Assembly (NCBI GenBank): GCA_964580055.1
Contig: CAZOJI010000022.1
Coordinates: 9,645 to 73,644 of the forward strand
Length of the DNA: 64,000 nucleotides
Direction of reading: 5' to 3'
From: JBDGYW01 sp964580055
Lineage (GTDB): Bacteria; Gemmatimonadota; Gemmatimonadetes; Gemmatimonadales; GWC2-71-9
Below the pieces are notes generated by a model. It was not told the DNA's origin and did no database searches. It worked only from the letters and a program-made list of their open reading frames with translations. How positions within the stretch are numbered: the stretch's first letter is position 1; every line of letters begins with the position of its first letter. Below are positions 53,886 through 61,192 of this stretch, in pieces. Both the position numbers and the translations under genes were made by a program.

Positions 53886-54104
53886 ATGACACAGGACGCT
53901 GATTACAATGAGATGAAAGAAAAGGTCACTCAATACCTGAGTGGTCTCGAAAGCAAGCCTGTGGATACGACCATCAACATCGCCAAGGGGATCGGGCTGA
54001 GCCGCAGAGAGGCGTCAAAGATCCTACGGCAGATGGAGGAGGACGGAATCGTCCAGGCCGCAGGCGTTACCGCTGGAGTGGCGGGCTACAAGCTCGTGCA
54101 GTAG
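53886..54104 (+). CDS. Small winged-helix-like protein
   Basis: A 72-residue protein with GAGGAGG upstream. The sequence reads as a short winged helix-turn-helix: D-T-T-I-N-I-A-K-G-I-G-L-S-R-R-E-A-S-K-I-L (helix-turn-helix) and Q-M-E-E-D-G-I-V-Q-A-A-G followed by the wing. Likely a DNA-binding regulator or small structural protein. Partner genes unclear. Confidence 0.6.
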   Translation: MTQDADYNEMKEKVTQYLSGLESKPVDTTINIAKGIGLSRREASKILRQMEEDGIVQAAGVTAGVAGYKLVQ

Positions 54105-54270
54105 GCAGTAGAGCTGGCTAGCGGCGCCGGCGTGTGGACCTCGCACTTCACAGCAATAACGTCCACCCACGCCGGCACCAGCCGGCTTTCTCGAATGCAG
54201 CGGCGAAACGCCCCCGAACATCGGGGCTCTAAACGCCCTTGAAGCGACCACCCGTTGCTCAGCCCCCGGG

Positions 54271-55629
54271 TTACGGCAGCGCCGCCAGAGCTGCCTCCAC
54301 CTTCTCCTTGGGATACTCGTAGTCCACGAGATCTCCCACTAGATACCGCTCGTACGACGACATGTCGAAGTGCCCATGCCCACTCGCATTGAAGGCAATG
54401 GTCTTCGCTTCGCCGCTCTCTCGGCAGCGTATCGCTTCGTCCATTGCCTCTTTCACCGCATGTGACGTCTCCGGTGCCAGCAAATGGCCTTCGGCCTTCG
54501 AAAAGCTCAGCAAGGCATCGAAGCATGCGGTCTGATGGTGCGCGACAGCCTCTATGAGCCCCAACTCGTACAAGTGGCACAATATCGGGGCCATTCCGTG
54601 ATAGCGCAGTCCTCCCGCGTGGATTGCGGGCGGGATGAAGTCGTGGCCCAGAGTGTACATCTTGAGCAACGGAGTGGTACACGCCGTATCACCGAAATCG
54701 TAGCGGTATAGTCCCTTGGTAAGGCTGGGACATGCCCTCGGCTCCACCGCCACGACTCTGATTGCATTGCCCTCAACCATTTTGTCCCGCACGAAGGGGA
54801 GGGAGAAACCAGCGAAGTTCGATCCTCCGCCAACGCACCCGATCACGACATCGGGATAGTCACCAGCGATCTCGAACTGCCGGATCGCTTCGAGCCCGAT
54901 GATCGTCTGATGCATCATCACGTGGTTGAGCACGCTGCCAAGCGAGTACTTCGTGTCGTCTCGCTGCGCGGCGTCTTCAACCGCCTCGCTTATCGCGATG
55001 CCGAGCGAACCCGGGCTCTCGGGATCGCGCTCGAGTATGCTCCTGCCGGCACGCGTTTCCCCGCTCGGACTCGGCACGCACGTCGCGCCCCAGGACTCCA
55101 TCAGGAGGCGCCGATAGGGCTTCAGGTCGTAGGATACACGCACCATGTAGACCTTGCATTCGATGTCGAAGAAGTTGCATGCGAGTGCCAGCGCACTTCC
55201 CCACTGCCCCGCACCGGTCTCCGTGGTGATTCGATCAACACCTTCCTGTTTGTTGTAGTATGCTTGCGCAATGGAGGTATTCGACTTGTGGCTCCCGGCG
55301 GGGCTCACCCCTTCCCACTTGTAGTAGATGCGCGCCGGTGTGTCGAGAGCGCGCTCCCAGCGTCTCGCCCGCACCAGTGGGCTCGGCCGGTAGATGCGGT
55401 ACAAGTCGAACACTTCGTCCGGAATGTCGACGTACCGCTCCTGACTGACCTCCTGGAGAATCAGTCCCATCGGGAAGAGTGGCGCCAGGTCGTCCGGCCC
55501 GATCGGTTGTTTGGTGCCGGGGTTGATCACAGGCGGCAGGGGTCGCGGCAAGTCCGCCTGGAGGTTGTACCATTGCCGCGGCATCTCTTTCTCGCTCAAG
55601 AGGATCTTGCTCACATTCGCGTCATTCAT
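54271..55629 (-). CDS. trpB2: TrpB2-type tryptophan synthase beta chain
   Basis: The 452-residue PLP enzyme belongs to the TrpB2 (TrpB-like) branch, longer than standard TrpB (about 400). PLP Lys is K115 in P-A-G-S-H-K-S-N-T; T-E-T-G-A-G-Q-W-G-S near residue 138 and G-C-V-G-G-G-S-N-F near 266 bind the cofactor phosphate. It condenses indole with serine to tryptophan. No trpA or other trp genes are in the window, as is usual for TrpB2, thought to salvage indole. AGGAG lies ten bases before ATG 55629. It is preceded by a full tryptophan attenuator, which supports a real role in tryptophan supply. Confidence 0.95.
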   Translation of the reverse strand: MNDANVSKILLSEKEMPRQWYNLQADLPRPLPPVINPGTKQPIGPDDLAPLFPMGLILQEVSQERYVDIPDEVFDLYRIYRPSPLVRARRWERALDTPARIYYKWEGVSPAGSHKSNTSIAQAYYNKQEGVDRITTETGAGQWGSALALACNFFDIECKVYMVRVSYDLKPYRRLLMESWGATCVPSPSGETRAGRSILERDPESPGSLGIAISEAVEDAAQRDDTKYSLGSVLNHVMMHQTIIGLEAIRQFEIAGDYPDVVIGCVGGGSNFAGFSLPFVRDKMVEGNAIRVVAVEPRACPSLTKGLYRYDFGDTACTTPLLKMYTLGHDFIPPAIHAGGLRYHGMAPILCHLYELGLIEAVAHHQTACFDALLSFSKAEGHLLAPETSHAVKEAMDEAIRCRESGEAKTIAFNASGHGHFDMSSYERYLVGDLVDYEYPKEKVEAALAALP

Positions 55630-55648
55630 AGTGCTAGTTCTCCTGGTA

Positions 55649-55765
55649 TCAGAGGGTAAGAACGCTATTCGTCGAAGAAGAAGGTTGGTTCCCTGTAGAA
55701 GCGGATCGATTGTCCGGCAGCTCCCCGATCTCGAGTGAGCCGTTTACTTGTTCTCGTTCTCGCAT
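55649..55765 (-). CDS. 38-codon ORF between the trp attenuator and trpB2
   Basis: Starts at ATG 55765 with AGGAGG nine bases upstream and ends 19 bases before trpB2. The product is polar (M-R-E-R-E-Q-V-N-G-S-L-E-I-G-E-L-P), with a Ser/Thr-rich end, no Trp and no recognised motif. It lies downstream of the terminator, so it would be expressed only with trpB2. It could be a small protein or serve to couple translation into trpB2. Confidence 0.4.
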   Translation of the reverse strand: MREREQVNGSLEIGELPDNRSASTGNQPSSSTNSVLTL

Positions 55766-55805
55766 CGTGATTTCGCCTCCTGACGCCCGCCACCAGGAAC
55801 AGCAC

Positions 55806-55837
55806 GAAAAAACCCGCTGCGGTCCTGGCAGCGGGTT
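55806..55837 (-). terminator. Attenuator terminator upstream of trpB2
   Basis: A perfect 10-bp stem (AACCCGCTGC, 55837-55828; GCAGCGGGTT, 55820-55811) with a 7-base loop, ending in six T on the minus strand. It lies between the leader peptide and trpB2. The 5' arm can instead pair with GCAGTGGG at 55891-55898 (8 bp, one G-U), the antiterminator form. Confidence 0.85.
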
Positions 55838-55863
55838 GGTGTGTCGAGTTGTTCGGGTGTGGC

Positions 55864-55950
55864 CTAGCAGGCCGGGGTACGCACACTCCTCCCACTGCTC
55901 TCTGTCGAGCACCACCACCAGTTGCGTACGTTTGTTTGGAGTGTGTTCAT
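55864..55950 (-). CDS. trpL: Tryptophan leader peptide with three consecutive Trp codons
   Basis: A 28-codon ORF (ATG 55950, stop TAG 55864-55866) with AGG eight bases upstream. Codons 10-13 read N-W-W-W, as in the leader peptides of actinobacterial trp operons. The three TGG codons are at 55912-55920. GTACGCA just 5' of them (55923-55929) pairs with TGCGTAC (55877-55883). GCAGTGGG (55891-55898), 13 bases past the last TGG, pairs with the terminator 5' arm. The stop codon sits in a small hairpin GGCCT-GCT-AGGCC. All parts of ribosome-mediated attenuation are present. Confidence 0.85.
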   Translation of the reverse strand: MNTLQTNVRNWWWCSTESSGRSVRTPAC

Positions 55951-56009
55951 TGTCTTTGCCTGGTTACGCGGACCTGGGCGCGATGTCCACCGCCCTTCCG
56001 CGACGGATG

Positions 56010-56038
56010 TAGATAGTCGGGTTGAGGCTCTTCGTCAA
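56010..56038 (-). promoter_or_regulatory. Probable promoter of the trpL-trpB2 unit
   Basis: TTGACG (complement of 56033-56038), 17-base spacer, then TATCTA (complement of 56010-56015). The implied start is near 56003, giving a leader of about 50 bases before trpL. Fits a housekeeping sigma factor. Confidence 0.6.
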
Positions 56039-56189
56039 GAGTCTCGCGGCTTCGAGCCTCTTCGACGCCCCTCACATACGCAGGTCTGGACATCCTTGCA
56101 AACCGGATCCATAATTGAGCTTCCGGCAGATGGTGTGAAGATCCCGTGCGGATGTTGTAATAGGGCTTTGATGTCTTCATGGAGGCGAG

Positions 56190-58010
56190 ATGGTGAGCAG
56201 AACAGTGAGATCCACGCTATCCTTTGCCACTGCTTTTCTATTGAGCATGATGGCATGCAGCGATTCGCCAACCACACCTGAGCCGGACCCGGAACCTACG
56301 GTAGAGCCGGAACCGGACACCGGACCGCCCGTCGCTGATGTGAACGCATATTTCGAAGCCCTCCCGAGCTGGGAGGAGTACTCCGAACCTGTGCCGAACG
56401 CGGAGGTGACCGCCTCGGAGCCGAGCTTCTACGAACAGAGCGGCAACTTGTTTTGCTCTGTAACCGAGGCCAGCATCACCCGGAATCCCGAAGACATCGT
56501 TACCTATAGCCCTGACTCAGAAATCCTATGGCTCGGCTCTCTGATCCAGGGTCGCGGCCATCGAGACGGCTTGGGATCTTTGCTGGAGCTCCCCGTTCGC
56601 CAGCGTGGCCCGCTGACCATATCCATCGACATCCTCTTCTCCGACAATACGCGCACGGTGGAATCGCCTACACTGGCCTCGGTCGGTCAAGCTATTGGAG
56701 AGCTGATCGACAGGGCACACGATGCCGGTCATCTCGCGGGGAGCAGCATATTCTTCAACCAGGTCGAAAGCCATTCGCTGGAGCAATCCGCTCTCGCACT
56801 GGGGCTGTCCGCCTCCTACATGGGTACTTCCGTCCGTTCAAGCCTTCAGATGGAGAGGTCGACGACCTCGTCATCACTGACGGCGACATTCATTCAGAAG
56901 ATGTTCACCACGTCGATGGTGCTGCCTCAAACACCCTCCGACTTCTTCAGTGACGATTTCACCGACGACCTGCTTCAGGAGCAGGTCGATCACAGTAACA
57001 TCGGCCCCAACAACCTCCCGGTCTACGTCGCCAGCATCACGTGGGGTCGGATGTTGACCGTGACCATGACGTCGGAGCACAGTGCGTCAGAGATGAAGGC
57101 CGCCCTTCAAGCGTCGTCGTCGTTCGGGGGGTTTGACGTGTCGGTGTCAGCCGACGCTCGCCACAAGCAGGTGCTGGACGAATCAGAGATCAAGGTCGTC
57201 GCCATCGGAGGACATGCACAGGCGGCCATCGATTTGATTCGGACCGGCCAACTCGGCGAGTACTTCAAGGAGGACGCCCCCCTCACGAGCGCGAGGCCGA
57301 TATCGTACGTGTTGCGCAATCTCGGCGACAACACCATCGCCAAGGTGAGCGAAACGACCGAGTACGCTATCCGCGAGTGCGAGGCGGGCGGGGTGCAGCG
57401 CTACTACACGTACACGGCTTGGCGGGATGCAGTCGGTGCGGCAGGCTTGATCGAGGACTCCCTGTTGACCTACGAGGCCAACGTCGCGCTTGCGTCGGGG
57501 CTGGAGATGCCGCTAGGCGGGAACAGAAACATTGGACCGCGTGCCACCTGGCTGGCAGATTCCACAGGACTTCCGTTCAGCTTCTACCTCGAGAACACGA
57601 ACGGGCCTGAACTCGAGACACCGTATCAGCAAAGCTGGGCGCTCGTTTTTCGCGACCAGGAGTTCTGGGGAGGCGCGGACCGCTATATAAGCATCGGTGA
57701 TGTCGACGGAATCCCTTATGTCAGCCGTTACTGGTACGAGAATGACGATTTCGACATTCGCATCATCAGTAACGACAGCACCGCATCGGGCGCCACCGTG
57801 TACGCCATCGGCACCACGGTCGCCGATAACACCGATTTCGCTAACGAAGCGATCACCGTCAGCGGCGACGGGCTCGACGTGGTGCTGAAAGAGCCCTGGA
57901 ACGGTTTCGTAGGCCTGGTCGCGCCGTTCCCGATCAACAACCTCCACTTCGACGAGGACGCCGGCGGAGACGACATAGCAATTCGAGATTTCCGTTTCGG
58001 TTCGAATTGA
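56190..58010 (+). CDS. Cholesterol-dependent-cytolysin-like lipoprotein
   Basis: A 606-residue protein with GGAGGCGAG before ATG 56190. A signal peptide ends near L-L-S-M-M-A-C (lipobox-like), followed by a Pro/Glu/Asp-rich linker (about 25-48). The body matches thiol-activated cytolysins: T-Y-S-P-D-S-E-I-L-W-L-G-S-L-I-Q-G near residue 92, N-N-L-P-V-Y-V-A-S-I-T-W-G-R near 272, I-K-V-V-A-I-G-G-H-A near 334 and P-I-S-Y-V-L-R-N-L-G-D-N-T near 370. These are domains 1-3 of CDC pore formers. The C-terminal ~200 residues do not show the cholesterol-sensing undecapeptide and are unlike standard domain 4. Likely a CDC-like pore former anchored to the surface or released. Confidence 0.85.
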   Translation: MVSRTVRSTLSFATAFLLSMMACSDSPTTPEPDPEPTVEPEPDTGPPVADVNAYFEALPSWEEYSEPVPNAEVTASEPSFYEQSGNLFCSVTEASITRNPEDIVTYSPDSEILWLGSLIQGRGHRDGLGSLLELPVRQRGPLTISIDILFSDNTRTVESPTLASVGQAIGELIDRAHDAGHLAGSSIFFNQVESHSLEQSALALGLSASYMGTSVRSSLQMERSTTSSSLTATFIQKMFTTSMVLPQTPSDFFSDDFTDDLLQEQVDHSNIGPNNLPVYVASITWGRMLTVTMTSEHSASEMKAALQASSSFGGFDVSVSADARHKQVLDESEIKVVAIGGHAQAAIDLIRTGQLGEYFKEDAPLTSARPISYVLRNLGDNTIAKVSETTEYAIRECEAGGVQRYYTYTAWRDAVGAAGLIEDSLLTYEANVALASGLEMPLGGNRNIGPRATWLADSTGLPFSFYLENTNGPELETPYQQSWALVFRDQEFWGGADRYISIGDVDGIPYVSRYWYENDDFDIRIISNDSTASGATVYAIGTTVADNTDFANEAITVSGDGLDVVLKEPWNGFVGLVAPFPINNLHFDEDAGGDDIAIRDFRFGSN

Positions 58011-58014
58011 ACTC

Positions 58015-58040
58015 CCGGGCGGTGCCAAGGCACTGCCCGG
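58015..58040 (+). terminator. Hairpin just after the cytolysin-like gene
   Basis: CCGGGCGGTGCC and GGCACTGCCCGG pair over 12 bp (one G-U) around an AA turn, five bases after the stop. There is no T-run. A probable terminator. Confidence 0.6.
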
Positions 58041-58129
58041 CCTACTCTCGGGAACCGTGCGGGGAATGATCACAAAGCAACGGCCGGCGGCCAATAGCTG
58101 ACGGCCGAGTCACGAATAGCTCAACCCAC

Positions 58130-58321
58130 TCACGCCTCGATCCCGATACGAGCTAAGACTCCGTTTCGGTAGTAGTGCTTCACCTCTTTCATTTCGGTCA
58201 CCAGATCGGCACGCTCCAAAACCTGTGGAGCTGCCCAACGACCCGTGAAAACCAGCTCCACCCTTTCGGGTTTCGCATCTATGAGCTCGAGCAAGTCCTC
58301 TATGCCGAATAGTCCGAGTGC
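58130..58321 (-). CDS. cobO: Cob(I)yrinic acid a,c-diamide adenosyltransferase, C-terminal end
   Basis: The final 63 codons of a gene cut by the scaffold gap. E-L-I-D-A-K-P-E-R-V-E-L-V-F-T-G-R and A-D-L-V-T-E-M-K-E-V-K-H-Y are diagnostic of the CobA/CobO/BtuR family, and the end A-R-I-G-I-E-A fits too. The enzyme adds the adenosyl group to cob(I)alamin precursors. The first ~120 residues should lie in the gap. It is on the same strand as the riboswitch-controlled methyltransferase and may be in the same operon. Confidence 0.88.
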   Translation of the reverse strand, partial: ALGLFGIEDLLELIDAKPERVELVFTGRWAAPQVLERADLVTEMKEVKHYYRNGVLARIGIEA

Positions 58322-58421
58322 NNNNNNNNNNNNNNNNNNNNNNNNNNNNNNNNNNNNNNNNNNNNNNNNNNNNNNNNNNNNNNNNNNNNNNNNNNNNNNN
58401 NNNNNNNNNNNNNNNNNNNNN
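58322..58421. other. Assembly gap (100 N)
   Basis: Exactly 100 N, length unknown. It must contain at least the 5' part of cobO (about 350 bases) and the 3' end of the methyltransferase, so it is certainly longer than 100 bases in the true genome, and might hide a whole gene such as sarcosine/dimethylglycine methyltransferase. Confidence 0.95.
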
Positions 58422-59288
58422 TTGACTGCCTTCGTCGATCGGCTCCGACTGCACCGCACCGCCCAACGTCTTCTCGGCAACGTGGATGAAGAAGTCGGGG
58501 TCGGAGTCCTTGTAGCTCTCTTGAAAGTCCCCGTATGTCTGCACCGATTGGAACCCCGCCTCGAGAAGCAGCCGCCGCATGTACGCCTTGCGAATCGGAC
58601 ACATGTTCAGCGTGTACTCGTCTCCGTCCGCGAAGGTGTACTTGAACCGCACCAACCCCTTGTCGATATGTTCCGGCTCCGCGGAGACCCGATCGCCGCA
58701 GTAGTAAAAGCGATGTTTCGTCGTGTAGCCCCGGTCCAGCATGGCGTCGTAGTTGCGCTGGTCGATTATGAGAATGCCGTCGTGCTTGAGTGCCGCGTAG
58801 AACTCCGCGAGCGCGCGGCGCCTGTCATGTTCCTCATGCAGGTGTGTGAAAGAATTGCCGAGGCACACGATAGCGTCGTACCTGCCGCGAGTGTCGCGGT
58901 TCAGCCACCGCCAATCGGCTTGAACAGTCTTGAGCACCAAGCCCCTCCGCACGCCGTTATCGAATGCTTTAGCCAGCATAGCCGCCGAGCCATCAGCCGA
59001 GGTGACATCGAAGCCCGCTTCCATGAGACGCACCGAGTGAAAGCCGGTACCTGTCGCCACATCCAACACACTCGTCTTGCCTCGAGCACGCAGAACCTCA
59101 ATGAAGAACTCCTCCTCGCTTCGAGCTCGCGCGTCCCAGTCGATCAGTTCGTCCCACTTCTCGACGAAGCCCTTGATGTATTCGACCCGGTACAGGTCCG
59201 TCTCTCGGTCTTCGAGAGGATCGTCGCCGTAGGCCTGCTCTGCAAGCTCGAGTTCGGGGTTTCTGGTCTTTTCCGCCGTGCCACCCAT
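58422..59288 (-). CDS. gsmt: Glycine/sarcosine N-methyltransferase (betaine synthesis), 3' end missing
   Basis: 289 codons from ATG 59288 (AAGGAGGAG nine bases upstream) run into the gap. The sequence follows bacterial glycine/sarcosine methyltransferases closely: V-E-K-W-D-E-L-I-D-W near residue 35, SAM motif D-V-A-T-G-T-G-F-H-S-V-R near 70, V-Q-A-D-W-R-W-L-N-R-D, L-G-N-S-F-T-H-L, D-Q-R-N-Y-D and D-P-D-F-F-I-H-V-A-E-K near the end. The enzyme methylates glycine to sarcosine and dimethylglycine with SAM, the first steps of de novo betaine synthesis. It follows a cobalamin riboswitch by about 230 bases. Only a few residues are likely missing. Confidence 0.92.
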
Positions 59289-59524
59289 AGGATCTCTCCT
59301 CCTTGTAAACGCTTCGTGGTCGCGGGGAGAGACGGGAGGCTGGGGATCGAAAAAGCAACGCGAACCTCCGGCCGACCTCGCCCCCGCGGGCGACTTGAAG
59401 GACCTGTGGAATCGCGTCTGGAAGCCGGATGAGAAGCCGTAGGACGTTGGCTTCATTCGGAACCTCCCACCTCCCACGAGGCTTCAAGGTCGATCAAACG
59501 CCGTTGATGTCCCGGCGTCAGCGT

Positions 59525-59700
59525 TGGCAGGTCTTCGGACTTGCGAGCAGTCGACTTTCGCCATCTTCCTAATCCCACGGCTTCCCAGCCGTCATGGCCA
59601 GTGCCAATCGTGGGACTCGTTCTCGCTCACCGCTGCGGGGCAGTCCCGGATTCTAACCGGGTTCCCTCTTAGCCCTGATTTGTATCCCAGGGAACCAGCG
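59525..59700 (-). promoter_or_regulatory. Cobalamin (adenosylcobalamin) riboswitch
   Basis: Reading leftward, the core elements appear in order: G-rich P2 arm, AGAGGGAACCCGGT, then AATCCGGGACTGCCCCGCA, a variable P6-type arm with GGGAAGCCGTGGG, and the B12-box-type end AAGTCCGAAGACCTGCC at about 59525-59541. Terminal arms (GCGCTGG near 59695 and CCAACGC near 59523) can form P1. A possible weak terminator followed by TTTTT lies near 59355-59390, before the methyltransferase ribosome-binding site. It should lower expression of the downstream genes when cobalamin is plentiful. Confidence 0.93.
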
Positions 59701-59708
59701 CGTGATTG

Positions 59709-59738
59709 AATGTAGGGAGTGTCGCGACGGAATGTCAA
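59709..59738 (-). promoter_or_regulatory. Promoter of the riboswitch transcript
   Basis: TTGACA (complement of 59733-59738), 18-base spacer and TACATT (complement of 59709-59714), with the implied start at about 59702, right at the riboswitch 5' edge. The -35 is perfect and the position agrees with the RNA boundary. Confidence 0.7.
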
Positions 59739-59985
59739 ACAGTCGCAGGCCGCGGCACGATATCGAGCACGATAGCAACTTCCCGGAGATGTGCCTCACG
59801 TTGATTACTGGACTCCCTCGACCCTGCGCTCCATAATACCTGCGGACCGGTAGTTATGGCCATCTGGCCGTTTCCGTACTGTGTCCGCAATAGTCTGTTG
59901 GGACTGTGCATCCCGCATTCAGGCAGAGCGACGAAAATCGACGAAACCAAAAGCGAAGACATTGAGTAATGACCTCAAGACACCC

Positions 59986-60768
59986 TCACGGCTTGGTGAA
60001 GAGGTCGGAGCGCGCAGCCTGACAGATCGCTGCCACTGCCGGATGCTGTACCTTTCTTTCCACCGAGATCGCATACCACCTCTCAACGATCTCCGGTGCC
60101 TCACCGAGCTTGCGCACCTTGTATTGCCTCCGAACGTCGTCTTCGATGACGGATGGCACCGCGAACACGCCGTTACCGGCCTGACCGAATACCTTGAGCA
60201 GCGCGTTGTCCTCGAACTCTCCAACCACGACCGGCCGGATTTCCATCGCTTCGAACCAGCGTTCCAGGGAAAGACGCAGTGCGGTGCCTTCGGTGGGCAG
60301 CAAGAACGGTGCGCCATCCATAGAGAGAGGGAAGCCTCTGCGAAGGTCTGCATGAATGTTGCCGGCGGCCATGAACGTAACCCCGCACTCGCCCAGCAGA
60401 TGATTGAAGGCCCGCACACTGACGCTGGGAGGCACCGGTGAATCCGAGAGAACGACGTCGAGTTCATGTATTGCCAGCTTCGCCAGTAGCTGCTCGCTGG
60501 TGTCTTCCTCGCACGAGACGCGCAGGTCTCTTTGATTCTCAAGGGCGGGCTTGATCAGCCTGTAAGCCACCAGCTTCGGCAGCACATCCGCAACGCCTAC
60601 CAGCAGCTTGAGCGAACGGCCGGCCGGCCGGCCACGAATACTGTCGGTCAACTCCCGCCCCAGAGTGAAGATCTCGTTGGCATACCGGTACACGAGACTA
60701 CCCGTTTCGGTGAGAGTCATTCGCCTGCCCGAGCGGTCGAACAGTTCCTTGCCGAGTGCCTCCTCCAA
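59986..60768 (-). pseudogene. LysR-family (NhaR-like) regulator lacking most of its helix-turn-helix
   Basis: 260 codons from a possible TTG start at 60768. The end of the HTH domain (S-S-Q-L-R-T-L-E-E-A-L-G-K-E-L-F-D-R-S-G-R) and the full effector domain are intact and resemble NhaR-type regulators. The frame is open upstream only to a TGA at 60850-60852 and shows little LysR similarity there, so about 40 N-terminal residues, including most of the DNA-recognition part, are absent. Such a protein would not bind DNA normally. Its 5' end abuts the truncated DksA-like gene on the opposite strand. Confidence 0.7.
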
Positions 60769-60847
60769 CGTGCGCAGTTGGCTGCTGGCGGAGGTATGGC
60801 CTCGGCAGGCCCTTGCTGCACACGAAGGCCGGCACCACGCTTCGGTT

Positions 60848-61042
60848 GATCACATCAAGGAGGGTCAACGGGCGTCTGAGCTGTACGATAGGCTTCAAGA
60901 GCGTCGAGCGGAGATCGTCAGCACATTGAATCGCATCAATGACGGAGCATTCGGTCGCTGTGTCATTTGTGCTGACTCGATTTCATACAGCCAGCTGGAG
61001 GAGTCGCCGGAGACCCTGATTTGCATCGGCTGCCGGCAGTGA
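60848..61042 (+). pseudogene. DksA/TraR-type zinc-finger protein, 5' end missing
   Basis: The frame gives 64 residues matching the C-terminal coiled-coil tip and C4 zinc finger: L-Q-E-R-R-A-E-I-V-S-T-L-N-R-I, G-A-F-G-R-C-V-I-C and C-I-G-C. Family proteins bind RNA polymerase through the secondary channel. There is no ATG or GTG start near the start of homology; the open frame continues leftward only as antisense of the LysR gene. The N-terminal half appears lost. Confidence 0.65.
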
Positions 61043-61192
61043 CCGGAGTGCGTCGGCGTCAGATCAACATCCGGTACACAGTCGACCAGCGCGTGCAACA
61101 CGCCGCGGGGATGCCGTGCGTTGTCGTCACTGACGTGGCATCATCCAACGAGTAAATGGCGGCTGCGCTATTTCGCGACGGCCCCGTCGACC

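Noticed and set aside
59098..59487. Minus-strand open frames in the leader between riboswitch and gsmt
   Set aside because: The gsmt start at 59288 has a strong ribosome-binding site; upstream codons lack methyltransferase homology, and this stretch is more likely the riboswitch expression platform.
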